DNA of 59,505 bases from Deltaproteobacteria bacterium. GTDB taxonomy: Bacteria; Myxococcota_C; UBA6777. The position numbers and the translations under genes were made by a program. The DNA lies in assembly GCA_002731275.1 (NCBI GenBank), contig PCBK01000038.1, positions 1 to 59,505 of the forward strand, in the 5' to 3' direction. A model generated the notes under the pieces. It searched no databases. It saw only the letters and a program-made list of their open reading frames with translations, and was not told the origin of the DNA. Positions 28,201 through 36,083 of this stretch are shown here, piece after piece. How positions within the stretch are numbered: the stretch's first letter is position 1; each line of letters begins with the position of its first letter.

Positions 28201-29230
28201 CGATGGAGAGTGTTTTGAGGATAATCTCTTCGATTTCTTCGGGGACATTGGGTTGCCAATGGTGAGGTGGGTGGGCGAGGCCTTTTTGCAGTGATTGTTG
28301 GTAGGTATCGAGCTGTGTTCCATGGAAGGGCAGACGTCCTGTTGTTAACTCGTATAGGATACAGCCGAGGCTGAAGATATCAGCACGTTCATCGATCAGT
28401 GTAGAGCCTGAGAGCTGCTCGGGGGCCATATATCCTGGTGTGCCGACGACTTCATAGGTGGAGGAGAGTGGCTGTGTTTGGGGAGGAGGTGTGGGGAGAT
28501 TGTCGTCTCGTAGTTGGAGCGCGATCCCCCAGTCCATGACTTGGGCTTCGCCGAGCTCACCGACCATGATGTTTGAAGGTTTGAGATCCCTGTGCAAGAT
28601 CCCTTTGCTGTGTGCGTAAGCCATCGCGGCGGAGATTTCGAGAAAGGTGCGCAAGAGACTCGTGCGGCTTGGGACGCCTTGATCGTGGGCTGTACGCAGG
28701 ACCTCGCGCAGTGTGTTCCCTTCGAGCAGACGCATCACATAGAAGGGACCAAGCTCAGGGTGGGTGCTGGCGTCGTGGATCGAGATGATGTTGGGGTGTT
28801 CGAGCTGTCCTGTGATCTTGTACTCATTCTCAAAGCGCTCTTGTGCGACAGTGTCATCTGGATGGTGGAGGGTCTTGATCGCGACTTTGCGTCCGATGAT
28901 TTTGTCGAATGCTCTGTGGATGCGACCACTTCCGCCTTGCTGGATGACCTCTTCGAGGATGTAGCGTTCTTCGTCTGTGGGAGGCAGGGCGGATTGTGTG
29001 GGGGGATGAAGATGTGTGGGGAGGGGAGGGAGCTTCTTTTGCAGGGCATTACATTGAAAGGGAGTGAGCAACCCTTTGTGTGAGAGAGCCTCTGGGAATG
29101 TGTGTGTTGGTTGACTTTGCAGGTAGGTAAAGAGTTCTTCGAGGAGCGCGTCTGCCGGAGCAAATCCACCTTCAGATGCGTGCCTGATGAACCAGAGTGC
29201 GTGGATGATGTCGTGTGAATATGTGGACAT
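25253..29230 (-). CDS. Ser/Thr kinase - FGE-like - sigma54 activator (AAA+) - Fis fusion regulator
   Basis: 1325 residues. An N-terminal helical segment is followed by a Hanks kinase (about 90-370): Lys119 (VAIK), HRDLKPSN (213-220), metal motif DWG instead of DFG (233-235), and GTPGYMAPEQL. Next come a coiled-coil/TPR-like part and a PEGA-like beta module (FWLISDPPGAQVTLYG). An FGE-sulfatase-like domain (about 590-850) runs from MPQGRFIMGGD to GIGMRLV. A GAF-like domain follows. The C-terminal third is a sigma54-interacting AAA+ domain: Walker A GESGVGKE, the ESEFFGYVKGAFTGAERD loop with GAFTGA, Walker B GTLFLDEIGE, and a Fis-type helix-turn-helix (NKAETARKLGLSKRGLQ). It can thus phosphorylate targets and also remodel sigma54 polymerase. 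GGGAG precedes the ATG. It follows the 686-residue unknown gene by 47 bp. Confidence 0.9.
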   Translation of the reverse strand: MSTYSHDIIHALWFIRHASEGGFAPADALLEELFTYLQSQPTHTFPEALSHKGLLTPFQCNALQKKLPPLPTHLHPPTQSALPPTDEERYILEEVIQQGGSGRIHRAFDKIIGRKVAIKTLHHPDDTVAQERFENEYKITGQLEHPNIISIHDASTHPELGPFYVMRLLEGNTLREVLRTAHDQGVPSRTSLLRTFLEISAAMAYAHSKGILHRDLKPSNIMVGELGEAQVMDWGIALQLRDDNLPTPPPQTQPLSSTYEVVGTPGYMAPEQLSGSTLIDERADIFSLGCILYELTTGRLPFHGTQLDTYQQSLQKGLAHPPHHWQPNVPEEIEEIILKTLSIDPEERYRSVRELSSALTLYLEGTRTRKLRQQRALSKVLEGIEARTQLEQKEQSAQELLGELRGKQTRIRPYDALEKKLPLWEKEKQVERLQKEAMVWLGEAYSAFTQALALDPESKEARGQLADLYHVRLIKAEAQKDPAQEAFNESMLRRYHDGGYEEFLRGEGQFWLISDPPGAQVTLYGLEEHAHRLQAVDGQALGTTPLGPKKAPMGSYIAHLQREGFADTIVPILVQRNKKHVYRGRLYKTEDMSEDVCYMPQGRFIMGGDPLTASAGRTEHPFIDDLWVCTLPVTMGEYIEFLNDFKDKEQARQHVPRRSPDGGYYLFRNDEGIWQAPEVDEEGDEWDLAFPVLAISWHDAKAYADWKAKVTGKPYRLPKAAELEKAARGVDGRYYPWGDHFDATFCKMGKSRPGPPKPEPVGVFEADISVYNVRDLAGGIREWCGDDFDPPDGALAFGGNWSGSELTSRAAHRWVLQKGQVAPGIGMRLVLDAPTMSYHEGFASPPERIPQEIKRRHVVQETPPTKRSEIRKRLSDPGLWSALAENRDEWVLTQLVLAVTSQDITWAMIIDPKEEWPLASAGDAPEKAPDVDNTPYTFYPCKTSEEIIGYLVLPENHHLLGEEQTPLCAAIALVLKRKQEQKRAHTRETKAIEEAHSAQKQLTIIKEAFATVAPETYLNETYPLIDGRSPSMRRLFRLLDRVTQSQVNVLIRGESGVGKERVARSIHQNGPTADGPFVPVNCGAIPENLIESEFFGYVKGAFTGAERDQTGLFQQAHNGTLFLDEIGELPLDAQVKLLRALQNRAVRPVGGYKEYPFEARILAATHRDLKQLVDEGTFREDLYWRLVVLEVEVPPLRKRPEDIPTLIQRFLSDWHVDAHIPEETMELLQAYEWPGNVRELENELRRALVIAEGTLDAQAFSRKIRRQNAHEPQRLQGTLRDIVAEVERNAIALALEQANGNKAETARKLGLSKRGLQLKMKRYQL

Positions 29231-29277
29231 GGGCTCCCTTTTCGGCTGCGTTTCGTACTCTTCTTGATCTACCAGTC

Positions 29278-31338
29278 TCAGTCACGGGGGGGGAGTTTGA
29301 GTAACCACGGGAAGTTAAAACGCGTGAGTTTTCCGAGGTAGAGGTCGATCTCTCGATGATCTGTGAGAGGGAGCGAGAGCAGATATTGTCTTACGGGGCC
29401 AAGGTCAAACTGTCCTTTTTTGATCAGCGAGGGCAACTGCTCTTGGAGATACCTAGTAAATCCACGCACGTCCATATCCTGATACATATCAAATTCGTAG
29501 AGCTCATCGACCATGCGATCGATGGCTTTCTCGTGTTGTTCTTTTTGGTGTTGTTCTTGGAGGCCATTCATGACACTCGTCAGCGGAGCGTAGCCGTCCT
29601 TTGAGTCCGTGGAGTAAAAGAGGTCGTACTCTTTGTCCTCTGCGCCCAAGGCGATATCGGCTTCGAGACTGCCCTCTGGCAAAGAATGGTAGGGATTTTT
29701 GGATGTTTTGACAGCTCGTTTGGAGGCCAGAAATTCCTCCAACATCTCTTCTGCGTCTTCTTTTTCGTCCAGGATGGGGGCAGCAGGTGCCTTGAGTGGC
29801 GCGCGCAGATCGGGGATGGAGGACATACTCTCGTGGCTTTGTGAGCTCTCTGAGATGACAGGGTGCCAGGGTAGACCACATCGGACGATAGATTGGAAGT
29901 AGGCCTCGATGTGTTCGGCATCGGCTGATGGGACACGTGTCATCATACGTCTGATCGGCGCGAGGTTGATTTGTTCTTGTTTGACGTACTCCGGCAGACG
30001 TCTACGGAGATAGTATTCAAAGCTCTCTTCGGAGATCGAGGTTTTGAGAGGGGAGCGCTTGAGCAGCGAGACCATATCCCGGATGGCGTTCTCATAAGTC
30101 CTTGGGAGCGTGATACATTCGAGGTCTTCCCAGGATCTGGAGGGAGAGCTTACAAACTCTCCAGAGAGCGGGCCTGTTTTTGTGAGGACATCTTTTGGCG
30201 CAGGAGCCTCTTGTTCCTTGCTGGTCGTTGGCGTCGTCGTTCTCTCTGGAGGGGGGACGCTCATCCGGCTGGTCTTGGTGCGAGGAGGCTCTGTGGGTGC
30301 GTTCGCACGTGTTGTCGATGATGAGAGCTCAAAGTCGTTGAGGGAGATGGCACCTGAATCCCTTGGTTCACGGGAGTAGGGGCCTCCACTGTGTGAAGGA
30401 GGTGGCATCGTCGGGCGGCTTGCCTGCTCAGGAGCGCTCTGAAGAGGGCGACGCCTTGGGATACGGTGTCTGCCTGCGATTGTCGGGGGTGGGGGTTGTC
30501 CTTCTTTATGGATGGGCATCGGACGCAATGGGGTGGGCTTATGAGATGGACGTGGCTTTGGACGCTCTCGTCGTGTTGGGATGGGACGTCTTGGGGGAGA
30601 AGGTGGAGCGTGTGAGGTGTGCTCTTGTGAAGATGGAGTGTTTGGAACAGGCCGACGTTCTGGGAGCTTGTAAGAAGATGAGGTCGAGATGTAGCGCGCT
30701 TTGACGGTTGTGTTGGAGATGTAGTCTTTGTTTGTGTCGTACGAGCTCGTGTGTTGGATCGGCTCTTGTGGTGGGCGTTGTCGGATATCTGTCCGATGGT
30801 GTCTGTTTGAGGTCGTGGATGTGCGCTCGTAAGAGGCCGTCAGTTGATGTGAAGGCGCTGGTTCATGTTGTAGATAGTGTCGATCCTGGTATCTGTCTGC
30901 CGGAGGTGGGTTATGTCCGAGTGTTGAATACGACCGTGTTGGTTGATTCGAGATGTCTGAGGGGGGGATATGTTGTGAGAGGGCTGCGTGTTGCGTGTGT
31001 GCAGGAGCGTGTGGACTTGAAAGGGGCGCGCTAAGGTCGTGATGCTCAGATTGTTTGAGTTCGAGCTCGCGCTCCAAAATTTCCCGTAAAAAGTGCCAGA
31101 GCCTGTGGACAGGTAGCGCAGGTGTGAGCTGGTGGGACTGTGATGAGAGCCAATGGTGAATGTAGCGAAGTCCTTCATCTGGGAGATTGGCTTCTGCTGC
31201 AAGTACTAGATTTTGCTCAAACGCATCCATAAATGAATCATTCGAGAAGAGCGGGCGAAAGAACGCACCTGTCTCTTCTTGAAAGAGACGTATCTTCAAC
31301 GTGCGGATGACTTTTTGCGTGTCCCAAAATGAAACCAT
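29278..31338 (-). CDS. Unknown protein with duplicated C-terminal helical domain and Pro/Ser/His-rich middle
   Basis: 686 residues from the ATG at 31338 (GAGGAA site); an ATG 27 bp earlier is less well placed. Residues 1-95 are helical. Residues about 100-390 are disordered, rich in Pro, Ser, Thr, His and Arg. Two similar segments of about 75 residues follow: ENAIRDMVSLLKRS ... FEYYLRRRLPEYVKQEQINL and EKAIDRMVDELYEF ... FTRYLQEQLPSLIKKGQFDL. Both end in a RxxLPW or RxNFPW strand, an internal duplication. No known domain is recognised. It is the first gene of a likely operon with the kinase-sigma54 fusion and may be its partner or target; the Ser/Thr-rich middle offers many phosphorylation sites. 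That role is inference. Confidence 0.75.
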   Translation of the reverse strand: MVSFWDTQKVIRTLKIRLFQEETGAFFRPLFSNDSFMDAFEQNLVLAAEANLPDEGLRYIHHWLSSQSHQLTPALPVHRLWHFLREILERELELKQSEHHDLSAPLSSPHAPAHTQHAALSQHIPPSDISNQPTRSYSTLGHNPPPADRYQDRHYLQHEPAPSHQLTASYERTSTTSNRHHRTDIRQRPPQEPIQHTSSYDTNKDYISNTTVKARYISTSSSYKLPERRPVPNTPSSQEHTSHAPPSPPRRPIPTRRERPKPRPSHKPTPLRPMPIHKEGQPPPPTIAGRHRIPRRRPLQSAPEQASRPTMPPPSHSGGPYSREPRDSGAISLNDFELSSSTTRANAPTEPPRTKTSRMSVPPPERTTTPTTSKEQEAPAPKDVLTKTGPLSGEFVSSPSRSWEDLECITLPRTYENAIRDMVSLLKRSPLKTSISEESFEYYLRRRLPEYVKQEQINLAPIRRMMTRVPSADAEHIEAYFQSIVRCGLPWHPVISESSQSHESMSSIPDLRAPLKAPAAPILDEKEDAEEMLEEFLASKRAVKTSKNPYHSLPEGSLEADIALGAEDKEYDLFYSTDSKDGYAPLTSVMNGLQEQHQKEQHEKAIDRMVDELYEFDMYQDMDVRGFTRYLQEQLPSLIKKGQFDLGPVRQYLLSLPLTDHREIDLYLGKLTRFNFPWLLKLPPRD

Positions 31339-31698
31339 AACTTCCTCAATACATGCCGGAGACAAACATGTACAGTAGTAGCGAAAAAAGTGGATTTTTG
31401 CAAGATCCTGTGTCTGCTCTCAAGCCATTCCAAATACTTGTGATGTCAGGAAGGCTGTCCCAAGGAAAAGAGCTCTCTGTGTGTTTCTTTTCCCCCCACC
31501 TCTTTTCTCTCGAAGCTGCCTTGCGTACCACAATGACTGCCCTCGTTGGTGACTGGTCGCCTGCTTGTATGTCTATGTGTTCTTTCGTAGAAAAACATTC
31601 TCTTCCTGGGCGAAATCGTGTATGAAGAGTACAACACCGGCCCAAGCGGGCTTGACTTTGTCCCTGCTCACCACCTAACCCATGAGAGTTGAAGACTT
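31339..31698. other. Divergent intergenic region upstream of upp
   Basis: 360 bp with no supported gene. It must hold the promoters of the leftward unknown/kinase operon and of upp. I see no riboswitch-like or PyrR-type structure I can defend. Confidence 0.4.
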
Positions 31699-32325
31699 AT
31701 GTCCGAGCTGTATGTATCAAACCATCCCCTCGTCGTTCACAAATTGTCCATTCTCCGCAAACAGGAGACAGGTCCCAAAAAGTTTCGTGAGTTGATTCGT
31801 GAGATCGCGATCCTGCTCGCCTGTGAAGCCACTCGCGATCTCGAAACCCTTGAGGAGATCGTCGAAACCCCTCTCGGGAACGCAGATGGACAGCTACTCA
31901 AGGAGAAGATCGGTCTCGTCCCTGTCCTTCGTGCTGGACTTGGTATGGTAGAGGGGATCTGGGAGCTGATGCCCGGTGCAGAGGTCTGGCATATCGGCCT
32001 GAAGCGCGATGAGCGCACCCTCGAACCTGTCACCTACTACGCCAACAAACCTGTCGAGCCTTGTGTCTCTGTCTGTCTGATCCTCGATCCCATGCTCGCG
32101 ACAGGAGGGACCGCTGTTGCCACCTGTGATCTGCTCAAAGAGTGGGGGGTTAAGCGCATCAAGTACATCGGTCTGCTCGGTGCACCCGAAGGCGTAAAGC
32201 GCCTGCAAGATGCCCACCCTGACGTCTCTATCTACCTCGGTGCCCTCGATCGAGAGCTCAATGAACACGGGTACATCGTCCCTGGTCTGGGTGACGCTGG
32301 TGATCGCCAATTTGGAACGGCTTGA
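31699..32325 (+). CDS. upp: Uracil phosphoribosyltransferase
   Basis: 208 residues, the exact family length. The enzyme makes UMP from uracil and PRPP in pyrimidine salvage. The PRPP-binding motif is [21 protein letters not shown] (about 128-148), [13 protein letters not shown] (about 73-85) is the conserved N-terminal loop, and the C-terminal [17 protein letters not shown] is the uracil-binding end. It stands alone and is divergent from the kinase operon. A weak hairpin lies just after the stop (32333-32351). Confidence 0.97.
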   Translation: MSELYVSNHPLVVHKLSILRKQETGPKKFRELIREIAILLACEATRDLETLEEIVETPLGNADGQLLKEKIGLVPVLRAGLGMVEGIWELMPGAEVWHIGLKRDERTLEPVTYYANKPVEPCVSVCLILDPMLATGGTAVATCDLLKEWGVKRIKYIGLLGAPEGVKRLQDAHPDVSIYLGALDRELNEHGYIVPGLGDAGDRQFGTA

Positions 32326-32680
32326 TATCACTACACCTTCAAAAAAGGTGTCCTAGTGCGCTGTTTTCTTTGTTGATTGGAAAAAAGATCGATCTTTTTC
32401 GAACTTTATTTTTCCTGTGCTCGTATTGATGAAGCAAGTGGAGTCTTGTCTCCACAACATATCGATTTGTATCCATTCACTCTTTGGAGTTTGATATACC
32501 CATGATCCTCTGCCCCTGTTCACCATCAACGACCATAACATGGTCCTCAGCGCGTCGTAGTACCGACGTCAACAAGGGGCAATTTATCCTAGACGCCAAG
32601 ATTGAGGGCGCGCTCGTCAATGGGCAACCCGAAAGTCCAGGAGGATAGAGGATCAAACGAGATACCATCTGTTGATTCTT
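32326..32680. other. Noncoding stretch downstream of upp
   Basis: Holds ACACCTT (32333-32339) paired with AAGGTGT (32345-32351), without a T-run. A 48-codon frame at 32501-32648 has no ribosome-binding site and resembles nothing known. The stretch ends at a strong terminator. Confidence 0.4.
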
Positions 32681-32682
32681 AA

Positions 32683-32720
32683 AGCCGCCTGGAAAAGACT
32701 TTCCAGGCGGCTTTTTTTTT
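32683..32720 (+). terminator. Strong intrinsic terminator
   Basis: AGCCGCCTGGAAA (32683-32695) pairs with TTTCCAGGCGGCT (32700-32712), a 13-bp stem with a 4-base loop, followed by eight T. Orientation is rightward; it may end upp transcription or an unseen RNA. Confidence 0.85.
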
Positions 32721-32735
32721 GCACACAGTTTTTTT

Positions 32736-32946
32736 GGAGGTTGTGGTGGTTGGTCGGTGTACGTATATGGCTTTGCTCACCCTTCGATTTCAAGTCGATG
32801 ATCCTTCGACTGACAACCTTCCTTTTGGAGCTGTCCGATGGCTCGGACAGGACATCGCGTTTCTTTCGAACTGTACTGGTTGAGGTTCGATTCCTCACTG
32901 CTCCTTTTGAGGGCCGCTGATTGTCACAATCAGCGGCCCTTTTTTT
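32736..32946 (+). ncRNA. Structured noncoding unit between two terminators, with a tRNA-like T-arm
   Basis: GGAGGTTGT (32736-32744) can pair with ACAACCTTCC (32813-32822) around inner hairpins such as AGTCGA/TCGACT (32793-32811). A second part begins at 32827: GGAGCTG, hairpin GTCCGA-TGGC-TCGGAC (32833-32848), a perfect T-arm (TGAGG, loop TTCGATT, CCTCA, 32881-32897), and CTGCTCC (32898-32904), which pairs with GGAGCTG except at one T-T. A standard anticodon arm cannot be formed, so it is not a normal tRNA as far as I can fold it. It could be a decayed tRNA or a small RNA. It is closed by its own terminator. Confidence 0.35.
32911..32946 (+). terminator. Strong intrinsic terminator
   Basis: GGGCCGCTGATTG (32911-32923) pairs with CAATCAGCGGCCC (32927-32939), followed by seven T (32940-32946). 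It ends rightward transcription through the noncoding unit; the stop codon of the convergent lipoprotein gene (32930) lies inside the stem. Confidence 0.88.
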
Positions 32947-33733
32947 GTCTCCCCCACAGCGAAAATGTGTAACTCACATGAAGACTTGCGGCCCACGCAA
33001 GGCGCGTGTCTGCTTGCCCTCCCAATGTCGCGATGTACAGCGCACACTCCACACCAAATGTCCACTGTCTCCAGCGTGTCTGTGCGCCCAGCGCGGGCAT
33101 AAAGAACAGCGTCCACCGAGACTCTTCTGGTAGCGTCATGCTTTGCCCTGTGCCTGGGAGCGCCAAGACGCCTTCTGGGGGTGTGGGGCTGCCAAGCTCT
33201 CCGAGCAATCTGCTCAACATCACCCTCATCCCAATGTAGGGTTCGACGGGACCGAATGTGTAGGACAAGAGCACGCCAGGACCTCCCCCCAGTGATTCCC
33301 AGGATGTCCCGTACAGACCCGTCCCCACGCCGAGAAAGAGCGCGCTCTGCAAGGGCATGGTCGGCGGGAGGAGGGCGTATTTACCTTCGAAGTGTGCGCC
33401 CCAGTACGGAGGACGATATTGGAAGGGGCCGACGACATACCCACCGAGCGCAAGCTCCCACTGTTTTGTGATGCCGAGGCGCGCGCGTGCGCTCCATTGT
33501 GTTGGGATGGTTGATTCTTGTTGTGTGCTACCTGCGAACTGGCCGAGTGCGCCACCTGTTGCGGTGGCCTGGAGTGTGCCTGTTTTGAGTGCGCGGGGGC
33601 TTTGTGAAAAGTGTCCAAGAGGAGCGAGCACACAGCCTTGTAAGAGCAGGCATGTGGACCATGAGAGACATTGTAGGAAGTGTCGCCATCTTTGTGTGGG
33701 GAGCCCACATCTTTTTTCACCCAACGGCCTCAC
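32930..33733 (-). CDS. Predicted outer-membrane beta-barrel-like lipoprotein
   Basis: 267 residues from a GTG at 33733 that overlaps the upstream stop by 4 bp (GTGA). Residues about 20-34 are a signal segment ending in LLLQGC, a lipobox. The rest alternates Gly/aromatic-rich strands such as WELALGGYVVGPFQY and LFLGVGTGLYG, and ends with an amphipathic HVSYTFSLW. This pattern suggests a small outer-membrane barrel or a barrel-like outer-membrane protein. It is co-translated with the carboxypeptidase-regulatory-repeat lipoprotein, so the two may work together at the cell surface. Function is not known. Confidence 0.6.
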   Translation of the reverse strand: MRPLGEKRCGLPTQRWRHFLQCLSWSTCLLLQGCVLAPLGHFSQSPRALKTGTLQATATGGALGQFAGSTQQESTIPTQWSARARLGITKQWELALGGYVVGPFQYRPPYWGAHFEGKYALLPPTMPLQSALFLGVGTGLYGTSWESLGGGPGVLLSYTFGPVEPYIGMRVMLSRLLGELGSPTPPEGVLALPGTGQSMTLPEESRWTLFFMPALGAQTRWRQWTFGVECALYIATLGGQADTRLAWAASLHVSYTFSLWGRQKKGR

Positions 33734-35811
33734 CAGCTGACGTCGAGCGTTTTGTTTCCACTGAGTGCGTAAGCTGAAAATGTTTTCGAGCTGCCTGCCT
33801 GTCCTGCTGGTGGGTAAAACGTCAGCCTGTATGCCTTTCCTGCTGGCAAGAACGCTTTGTATTTACCTGTTGTGTCCGTTTCGACGTACTGTGTGACGCT
33901 CGTGAAGGGGGCGATACACTGCGATGAACCGCTACATCTCATGTAAACACGCGACTTTTGTGATGGGGTGCCGTTGAATGTGACTGTCCCTGAGAGCGTG
34001 TACAACTTCGGAATCGTGATGTTGTAGGTTTTATTTCCTGTGATGGAGAGTGCGCTGGTTATCGTGAGCTGTGTTGAGGCTGAGGTCGCATTGGGGCTCA
34101 AAAACTTTGTGCTCCCTGTGACCCTGACAGAGGCGCTCCCCACTGAAGCGCTGATGCTGTACTTGCCTGTTGTGTCGACGCTGTCTGAGTAGGAGTACCC
34201 ATCAACTGTGACGCGGACAGTTGTGTTCTTTGGGATGCTGCCGTCATTGTGCTTGACTGTCCCTGAGATCTGTGCGCTGCGGCTGAGTGCGATGTCGTAC
34301 ACCCCATTCGCTGTGAAATTCAGGCCATTATAAGCTTTTTTGGCGTACCCACTTGATGTGGGGGGGGACACACTGCCCGAATACATCCCGGCCATGATGA
34401 TCATACTGTACTGACCTTGTGTGTTGGTCGTCGTGCTGTTGCTAAAGCGTCGTACTTTGTCCGCAGATGACAGTCTTTGTCGGTTGATAGAGAGCGAAGT
34501 GTTGGGTTGTGGTGTGCCGTCACCTGTCACTTTCCCTGTGAGGGTGTAAGTCGCTGGTAACTTGATGTCGATGGTGGTGGGGCCTGTCGCTGTGTAATTA
34601 TCTCGCTCTCTGTATGTGATGCGGACATTGGGGGCGTTGGGGAGCCCATAGATATCCAGCTCAAAGTCATCTCTTCTGCTGCTGCTCGTTGGAATTTGCA
34701 ATGTATACGCGCCTTTGGCGTCTGTTTTTGCTTCCTCTCTTGCGTAGTTGATCGTGGCGTTGGGGACGGGGTTCCCGCTGGCGTCTGTGACTGTCCCTGT
34801 GATGTTGAAGACCTTCTCCAACAGGAAATCTTTTTGTTGATCGCTTCGGACTGTGATGGTGTCGCTTGTATTTCCGTAGTTGCTGCTCGTTGGGGGGTGG
34901 GCGGAGAGCGTATACCTGCTGTACGAAAGAATGGAGCGTTCGCTCTCGAACAGATAGAAGCTGTATTGTCCACTTGCGTCTGTCGTTGTGGTGTTGCTAC
35001 AGGCGCGTACGATCTTTTTGGGGTTTGTCATCACAGCATTCAGTGTCACCCCTTGGATGGGTTGCTGGGATATTTTGTCTTTGACCGACCCTGAGATCTT
35101 ATACAGACGTGGCAAAGTCAAGGTCAATCGTTGGTCTCTCGTGATGGAGAGATTTTCGTGGACACGCAGTGTCGCTTTGAGCTTGGGAGAACCTTTGATC
35201 TCTCCATCAATTTTGACGATGACATCGTGTTGGTTTTTCGGGACATAGACGGAGTAGGTTCCATCTGAGATGGTTTTGACGGAGACGTTCGAGAATTGGA
35301 TCGTCACGCCAGCGACGGGGACTTGTGCAGCGGTCTTCACGCTCCCTGTGATCAAGACGCTGTTGGCTGGTGGAGCGTCGGGAGAGTCGTCTTTTGTATT
35401 GGATTGTTCTGCCTGTGTCTCATCTGGCGTGGGGGTCTTGTCTGGAGTCTGGGCTTGATCGGGCTGTGTGGTCTGATCGGGTTGCTGTGGTTCGTCACTT
35501 GGCGTCTCTGGTGTCGAAGCATCAGGCTGGATAGTGGGTTCTTGTTGGATAGTGGGTTCTTGTTGGATGGTGGGTTCTTGCTGGATGGTGGGCTCTTGCT
35601 GGATGGTGGGTTCTGTGATGTCGGCGAAGCGTCGAGAGCAATCACAGGTCCCCCAATGGATCGTGGGGGCGACTTCGCAGACCTGCACACCTTCGGATTG
35701 TCCGGGACAGTAACAGGCGCCAAGGTTTCCAGGTCTACAGATCTCACTCTCCTTGGTGGGACTGCACGCGGCGAGAAGTGTCATGATGAAGAGGAGCAGA
35801 TATTTTCGCAT
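33730..35811 (-). CDS. Surface lipoprotein with carboxypeptidase-regulatory-like beta repeats
   Basis: 693 residues from the ATG at 35811; translation from here gives a perfect lipoprotein signal (MRKYLLLFIMTLLAAC). A short Cys-rich part precedes five tandem EPTIQQ-type hexapeptides (18-bp DNA repeat, about 35526-35612) and a Pro/Asp/Thr/Gln-rich stalk. Then follow about seven Ig-like carboxypeptidase-regulatory domains, each opening with xxITGxV or LTGKVT and carrying DASGxYS or DAKGAYT strands. Such repeats occur in large secreted proteins and adhesins. The long stalk would carry them away from the outer membrane. It is followed by, and overlaps, the barrel-like lipoprotein gene. Confidence 0.78.
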   Translation of the reverse strand: MRKYLLLFIMTLLAACSPTKESEICRPGNLGACYCPGQSEGVQVCEVAPTIHWGTCDCSRRFADITEPTIQQEPTIQQEPTIQQEPTIQQEPTIQPDASTPETPSDEPQQPDQTTQPDQAQTPDKTPTPDETQAEQSNTKDDSPDAPPANSVLITGSVKTAAQVPVAGVTIQFSNVSVKTISDGTYSVYVPKNQHDVIVKIDGEIKGSPKLKATLRVHENLSITRDQRLTLTLPRLYKISGSVKDKISQQPIQGVTLNAVMTNPKKIVRACSNTTTTDASGQYSFYLFESERSILSYSRYTLSAHPPTSSNYGNTSDTITVRSDQQKDFLLEKVFNITGTVTDASGNPVPNATINYAREEAKTDAKGAYTLQIPTSSSRRDDFELDIYGLPNAPNVRITYRERDNYTATGPTTIDIKLPATYTLTGKVTGDGTPQPNTSLSINRQRLSSADKVRRFSNSTTTNTQGQYSMIIMAGMYSGSVSPPTSSGYAKKAYNGLNFTANGVYDIALSRSAQISGTVKHNDGSIPKNTTVRVTVDGYSYSDSVDTTGKYSISASVGSASVRVTGSTKFLSPNATSASTQLTITSALSITGNKTYNITIPKLYTLSGTVTFNGTPSQKSRVYMRCSGSSQCIAPFTSVTQYVETDTTGKYKAFLPAGKAYRLTFYPPAGQAGSSKTFSAYALSGNKTLDVSW

Positions 35812-36083
35812 GATTTGGGTTCTCTTTTGTTGAAGTCCACGACTGTCTTTGTTTGACCACTTTTTCAGGATATGTGTCTCATGTGTTCTTGTCAAACGGT
35901 TGTATTGTTGCGGTTTTGGGGAGCAGAGCGTTGTGAGTGTCTTGTTGGCGGATGAACTGCATCGTGGCGATTTGTGTCAGAAAAATGCACCTGATGCCTT
36001 GATCGTTTACGCTGGTTGTGGGAACCTTCTGTGAAGGTGAGCCTATCATTAAATATGTGCGTTGCTTGAAAAGGAGGAGCAAG

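Noticed and set aside
32522-32560. Reading NDHNMVLSAS then stop, similar to a tmRNA tag
   Set aside because: A tmRNA would need a paired 5' end, pseudoknots and a T-arm within about 350 nt. A strong terminator (32683) lies between this segment and the only T-arm, and the tag end is not LAA-like.
32784-32798. Hairpin TCGA-TTTCAAG-TCGA with TCA in the loop, like a tRNA-Sec anticodon arm
   Set aside because: Tempting beside a selenoprotein selD gene in the window, but no acceptor, D-arm and T-arm can be placed at the right distances; a competing stem (32793-32811) is stronger.
33226-33740. Overlapping frames on both strands across the barrel-like lipoprotein
   Set aside because: Only the frame at 32930-33733 has a lipoprotein signal and GTGA coupling to the upstream gene; the others are its shadows.
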